In this document: piece by piece, positions 60,736 through 64,000 of the stretch
How positions within the stretch are numbered: position 1 is the first letter of the stretch
Layout of the letters: each line of letters starts with the position of its first letter
From: Paludibacteraceae bacterium
GTDB lineage: Bacteria > Bacteroidota > Bacteroidia > Bacteroidales > Paludibacteraceae
Length of the DNA: 64,000 nt
Direction of reading: 5' to 3'
Assembly: GCA_905235505.1 (NCBI GenBank)
Contig: CAJOMJ010000016.1
Location: forward strand, 1 to 64,000
Notes under the pieces: generated by a model
Seen by the model: the letters and a program-made list of their open reading frames with translations, nothing else
What the model was told of the DNA's origin: nothing
The model's database searches: none
Program-made: the position numbers and the translations under genes

Positions 60736-60772
60736 CAGTCTGTTAGAATCAGTATAAATAACACATCAATAT

Positions 60773-62311
60773 ATGGACAGAAAAGTAAGAGTACGTTTTG
60801 CTCCGTCACCTACCGGAGCACTGCACATCGGCGGCGTCCGCACAGCCCTGTATAACTACCTTTTCGCGCGCCAACATGGCGGCGATATGCTTCTCAGAAT
60901 AGAAGACACTGACTCCACCCGCTTCGTGCCCGGAGCAGAAGAATACATTATAGAAGCCCTGCAATGGCTGGGTATAGAGATTGACGAAGGTATCGGTGTC
61001 GAGACCGATAAGAATACCCACGGGCCCTACCGCCAGTCAGAGCGCAGAGAGATTTACCATGAATACGTCAAGCAACTGCTCGACTCCGGCAACGCATACA
61101 TCGCTTTTGATACACCCCAGGAACTGGAACAGAAGCGTCTGGAGATAAAGAACTTCCAGTATGACGCCTCTACGCGTCTCATGATGCGCAACTCCCTCAC
61201 GATGTCCGAGGAGGAGGTGAAAGCAAAGATAGAAAGCGGTGAGCAGTATGTGGTCCGTTTCAAAGTAACTCCCGATGAAGATGTGCATGTGCACGACCTG
61301 ATTCGCGGTGAAGTGGTCATAAACAGCAACATTCTTGACGACAAGGTTCTCTACAAGTCAGCCGACGACCTGCCTACCTATCATCTTGCCAACATAGTGG
61401 ATGACCACTTGATGGAGATAAGTCACGTCATTCGCGGCGAGGAATGGCTGCCGAGTGCACCGTTGCATGTGTTGCTCTATCGTGCCTTCGGTTGGGAAGA
61501 CTCAATGCCGGCATTCGCCCACCTGCCCCTGCTCCTCAAGCCGGATGGCAATGGCAAACTGTCCAAACGCGATGGTGACAGACTCGGGTTCCCCGTTTTC
61601 CCCTTGGAGTTTCACGACCAGAAGACCGGCACCGTGAGCAGCGGATACCGCGAGAGCGGATACTACCCTGAGGCAGTGATCAACTTCCTTGCCCTCCTCG
61701 GTTGGCATGCCACCGGTGACAAAGAGATCTACTCCATGCAGGAACTAATCGACGACTTCTCGCTGGAGAGAGTGTCGAAGGCAGGTGCCAAGTTCGACTT
61801 TGAAAAAGGCAAATGGTTCAACCACCAGTATCTCATGGCAAAGTCCGACCGGCAGTTGGCACAGGAGTTTCTGCCTGTCCTCGAGGCTCACGGCATACCT
61901 GAGGATATCTACCCCCTGCCCACCATCGAGCATATCGTAGGCCTTATGAAAGAGCGCGTTAACTTCGTGAGCGAACTATGGGAGCAGTGTAACTTCTTCT
62001 TCGTGGCTCCTGAAGAGTACGATGAGAAGTCGCTCAAGAAGCGTTGGAAAGAAGACTCTCCGCGCCACATGCAAGAACTGCTTTGCCTGCTTCAGAAACA
62101 GGACGATTGGTCTGCACAAGCACTCGATGACCTCGTCATGCCTTGGATAGAAGAACAACAATACGGTGTAGGCATAGTGATGAACGCCTTCCGTATCTGC
62201 CTCGTAGGAGCTGCCCGCGGTCCGCATATATGGGAGATAACCGGTGTGCTGGGCAAAGAGGAGACTCTCAAACGAGTGCAAACCGCAATAGAGAAATTGA
62301 CAACTCTGTAA
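60773..62311 (+). CDS. gltX: Glutamate--tRNA ligase
   Basis: The product has 512 residues. It is a class I synthetase with the HIGH box in [11 protein letters not shown] (12-22) and the KMSKS equivalent KLSKRDGD (about 263-270). The anticodon-binding C-terminal domain is complete. It charges tRNA-Glu. recQ follows within about 30 bases in the same frame, so the two are probably co-transcribed. Confidence 0.98.
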   Translation: MDRKVRVRFAPSPTGALHIGGVRTALYNYLFARQHGGDMLLRIEDTDSTRFVPGAEEYIIEALQWLGIEIDEGIGVETDKNTHGPYRQSERREIYHEYVKQLLDSGNAYIAFDTPQELEQKRLEIKNFQYDASTRLMMRNSLTMSEEEVKAKIESGEQYVVRFKVTPDEDVHVHDLIRGEVVINSNILDDKVLYKSADDLPTYHLANIVDDHLMEISHVIRGEEWLPSAPLHVLLYRAFGWEDSMPAFAHLPLLLKPDGNGKLSKRDGDRLGFPVFPLEFHDQKTGTVSSGYRESGYYPEAVINFLALLGWHATGDKEIYSMQELIDDFSLERVSKAGAKFDFEKGKWFNHQYLMAKSDRQLAQEFLPVLEAHGIPEDIYPLPTIEHIVGLMKERVNFVSELWEQCNFFFVAPEEYDEKSLKKRWKEDSPRHMQELLCLLQKQDDWSAQALDDLVMPWIEEQQYGVGIVMNAFRICLVGAARGPHIWEITGVLGKEETLKRVQTAIEKLTTL

Positions 62312-62344
62312 TACAGGACAACTATCGAACAATACATAGACATA

Positions 62345-64000
62345 TTGCGCCGATATTGGCATTATGATGATTTCCGCCCATTGCAGGCGGAAATCATTTC
62401 AAGTATAGGCAGTGGCAAAGATACTCTCGCACTTATGCCCACCGGCGGAGGAAAGAGTCTGTGCTTCCAAGTGCCGACTATGGCAATGGAGGGGTTATGT
62501 CTCGTTGTCACACCGCTGATTGCACTAATGAAAGATCAGGTGGAGAACCTCAGGCAACTTGACATCTTTGCCGAGTGTATATATACCGGCATGACTTGGG
62601 ACGACATAATGGATGTGCTCGACAAATGCCGCTACGGCAACCGCAAGTTTCTCTATGTCTCGCCCGAACGCCTGCAGTCTGAGAAGTTCCTCAAGCAGCT
62701 CCCTACCCTCGACCTCTGCCTTATTGCCATTGACGAAGCACACTGCATCTCGCAGTGGGGATACGACTTCCGACCTGCCTACCTCCGTATTGCCGACATA
62801 CGCAAGGCTTTCCCCGATGTGCCTGTGCTTGCACTTACTGCCACTGCCACACCCGAGGTCGTGGAAGACATACAAGACCGGCTGCTGTTTCGGGAGAGAA
62901 ACGTTCTGAAGAAGTCCTTCAAGAGAGAGAACCTCAGTTATGTAGTCAGGCAGACCGACAACAAAGAAGCCGAGATGCTGCATATTCTGGAGCGCGTCAA
63001 AGGCAGCAGTATCGTGTATGTGCGCAACAGGAAGAAAACGCAGGAGACGGCTGAGTTTCTCTGCAATGCCGGCATCACCGCCACACACTACCATGCAGGG
63101 CTCAGCAATCAGCAGAAAGACCTGAAGCAGAAGAGTTGGAAATCGGGTGAGACGCGGGTCATGGTAGCCACCAACGCCTTCGGTATGGGCATCGACAAGC
63201 CCGATGTACGCACTGTCATTCATCTTGACCTGCCCGACTCTCTCGAAGCCTATTTTCAGGAGGCAGGTCGTGCCGGCAGAGACGGCAACACCGCCTATGC
63301 CGTGCTGCTTTACAACAAGTCCGACAACACCAAACTGAAAAAGCGCGTTCACGACAACTACCCCGAACCCGACTTCCTCAAGAGAGTCTATGAGGCGGTA
63401 GGCAACTACCTTGAAGTAGGCATCGGCTCAGGTCTTGACCATACCTTTGTCTTCCCCTTCGAAGAATTCTGTATCGAGAAGAAACTGCCTATGTTGCAAA
63501 CTTATAGTGCATTGCAACTGTTGCAGCAAGGCGGATTTATCAACTATATCGAAGAGACGGAGACCAATCCCAGAATAATGATTCTCGTAACAAGAGAAGA
63601 ACTCTACTCTACCCGGCTCAGCCCCTTGCAGGAGAGAATAGTCTCTCTCCTGATGCGCACATACACGGGCATCTTTGCCGAACCCGCTTATATCAACGAG
63701 AATATATTGTGCGAGAAACTGAATATCAACACCAAACAGCTCAACACCGAGCTCATCTCTCTTGCAAGAGAACATCTGCTGCAGTATATTCCCCGCCGCA
63801 AGACACCATATATCAACTATCCGCTCGAGCGGCAGGATCTGAAGTATGTCGTATTGCCTCCATCTGCCTACGGGCAGAGACTCGAGCACTACAAGAGCCG
63901 TCTGACAGCCATGCTCGAATATGCCTCGCAAACACAGTTCTGCCGTTCACAACTGCTGCTCGCCTATTTCGGAGAAACAGACTCGGAGCCTTGCGGACAA
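62345..64000 (+). CDS. recQ: ATP-dependent DNA helicase RecQ (partial, 3' end outside window)
   Basis: The frame is open to the window end. Motifs: I MPTGGGKSLCFQ, Ia VVTPLIALMKDQ, II IAIDEAHCISQWGYDFRP, III LALTATATPEV, V MVATNAFGMGIDKPDVR, VI YFQEAGRAGRDG. A RQC/winged-helix region follows. The usual start is near the segment YIDILRRYWHYDDFR, but no ATG or GTG occurs there; TTG at 62345 is the first standard alternative, and ATC at 62324 would fit the family length better. The missing part lies beyond 64000. Confidence 0.93.
   Translation, partial: MRRYWHYDDFRPLQAEIISSIGSGKDTLALMPTGGGKSLCFQVPTMAMEGLCLVVTPLIALMKDQVENLRQLDIFAECIYTGMTWDDIMDVLDKCRYGNRKFLYVSPERLQSEKFLKQLPTLDLCLIAIDEAHCISQWGYDFRPAYLRIADIRKAFPDVPVLALTATATPEVVEDIQDRLLFRERNVLKKSFKRENLSYVVRQTDNKEAEMLHILERVKGSSIVYVRNRKKTQETAEFLCNAGITATHYHAGLSNQQKDLKQKSWKSGETRVMVATNAFGMGIDKPDVRTVIHLDLPDSLEAYFQEAGRAGRDGNTAYAVLLYNKSDNTKLKKRVHDNYPEPDFLKRVYEAVGNYLEVGIGSGLDHTFVFPFEEFCIEKKLPMLQTYSALQLLQQGGFINYIEETETNPRIMILVTREELYSTRLSPLQERIVSLLMRTYTGIFAEPAYINENILCEKLNINTKQLNTELISLAREHLLQYIPRRKTPYINYPLERQDLKYVVLPPSAYGQRLEHYKSRLTAMLEYASQTQFCRSQLLLAYFGETDSEPCGQ

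Overview
The window is chromosomal DNA from a member of the phylum Bacteroidota, most likely order Bacteroidales. The evidence is consistent: more than a dozen promoters fit the Bacteroidota pattern (TTTG, a 19-21 base gap, TAnnTTTG); there is a TonB-dependent receptor with a carboxypeptidase-regulatory-like N-terminus, a C10 peptidase with a type IX secretion-style C-terminal domain, BspA-like leucine-rich repeat proteins, DUF349, DUF2851 and DciA/DUF721 proteins, and Bacteroidales-style lipoproteins. I cannot name the genus. No rRNA, tRNA, CRISPR array or complete insertion sequence was recognised.

Layout. 1-2.5 kb: envelope proteins (a partial Fn3-like lipoprotein, a coiled-coil/barrel protein, a small lipoprotein). 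2.5-6.8 kb: an accessory mosaic with two unrelated AAA-type ATPase genes, each bracketed by its own pair of direct repeats, plus gene remnants, orphan promoters and 78-bp intergenic repeats. 6.8-11.5 kb: a leucine-rich repeat protein, a transmembrane protein kinase whose outer domain is a paralogue of that protein, a small HTH-like partner and a COG0523 metal GTPase. 11.9-18.7 kb: oxidative-stress genes (Fe-type superoxide dismutase and free methionine sulfoxide reductase), SIMPL and HIRAN proteins, an ECF sigma factor with a membrane partner, a WYL regulator, a GNAT acetyltransferase and a YdeI-like protein. 18.8-31.7 kb: mostly core genes (TPR protein, gyrA, HAD phosphatase, ABC-2 permease, DUF349, FtsE-like ATPase, C10 peptidase, rpsA). 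31.8-38.9 kb: a TonB receptor, an OB-fold lipoprotein and a triple-OB secreted protein in a row, then an SGNH hydrolase. 39-64 kb: a Ser/aromatic-rich exported protein, ribBA, metallophosphoesterase, pgi, a three-gene RND efflux operon, mutS2-dciA-glucosaminidase, pnuC, an Ig-like lipoprotein, DUF2851, polysaccharide deacetylase with ROK glucokinase, gltX and the start of recQ.

How genes work together. sod and the methionine sulfoxide reductase form an oxidative-stress pair. The adaptor, pump and outer-membrane channel at 45-50.6 kb form one tripartite exporter. The receptor, lipoprotein and OB-fold protein look like one capture-and-import system for an unidentified ligand. The HTH-like protein, kinase and secreted LRR protein look like one signalling unit.

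The most unusual signals are the two direct-repeat-bounded ATPase units, the duplicated kinase ectodomain, the four OB-folds in the TonB locus, a maltose acetyltransferase N-terminus fused in frame ahead of the C10 peptidase, and short-period tandem repeats (10, 11, 12 and 21 bp) lying in the 5' leaders of several housekeeping or stress genes.
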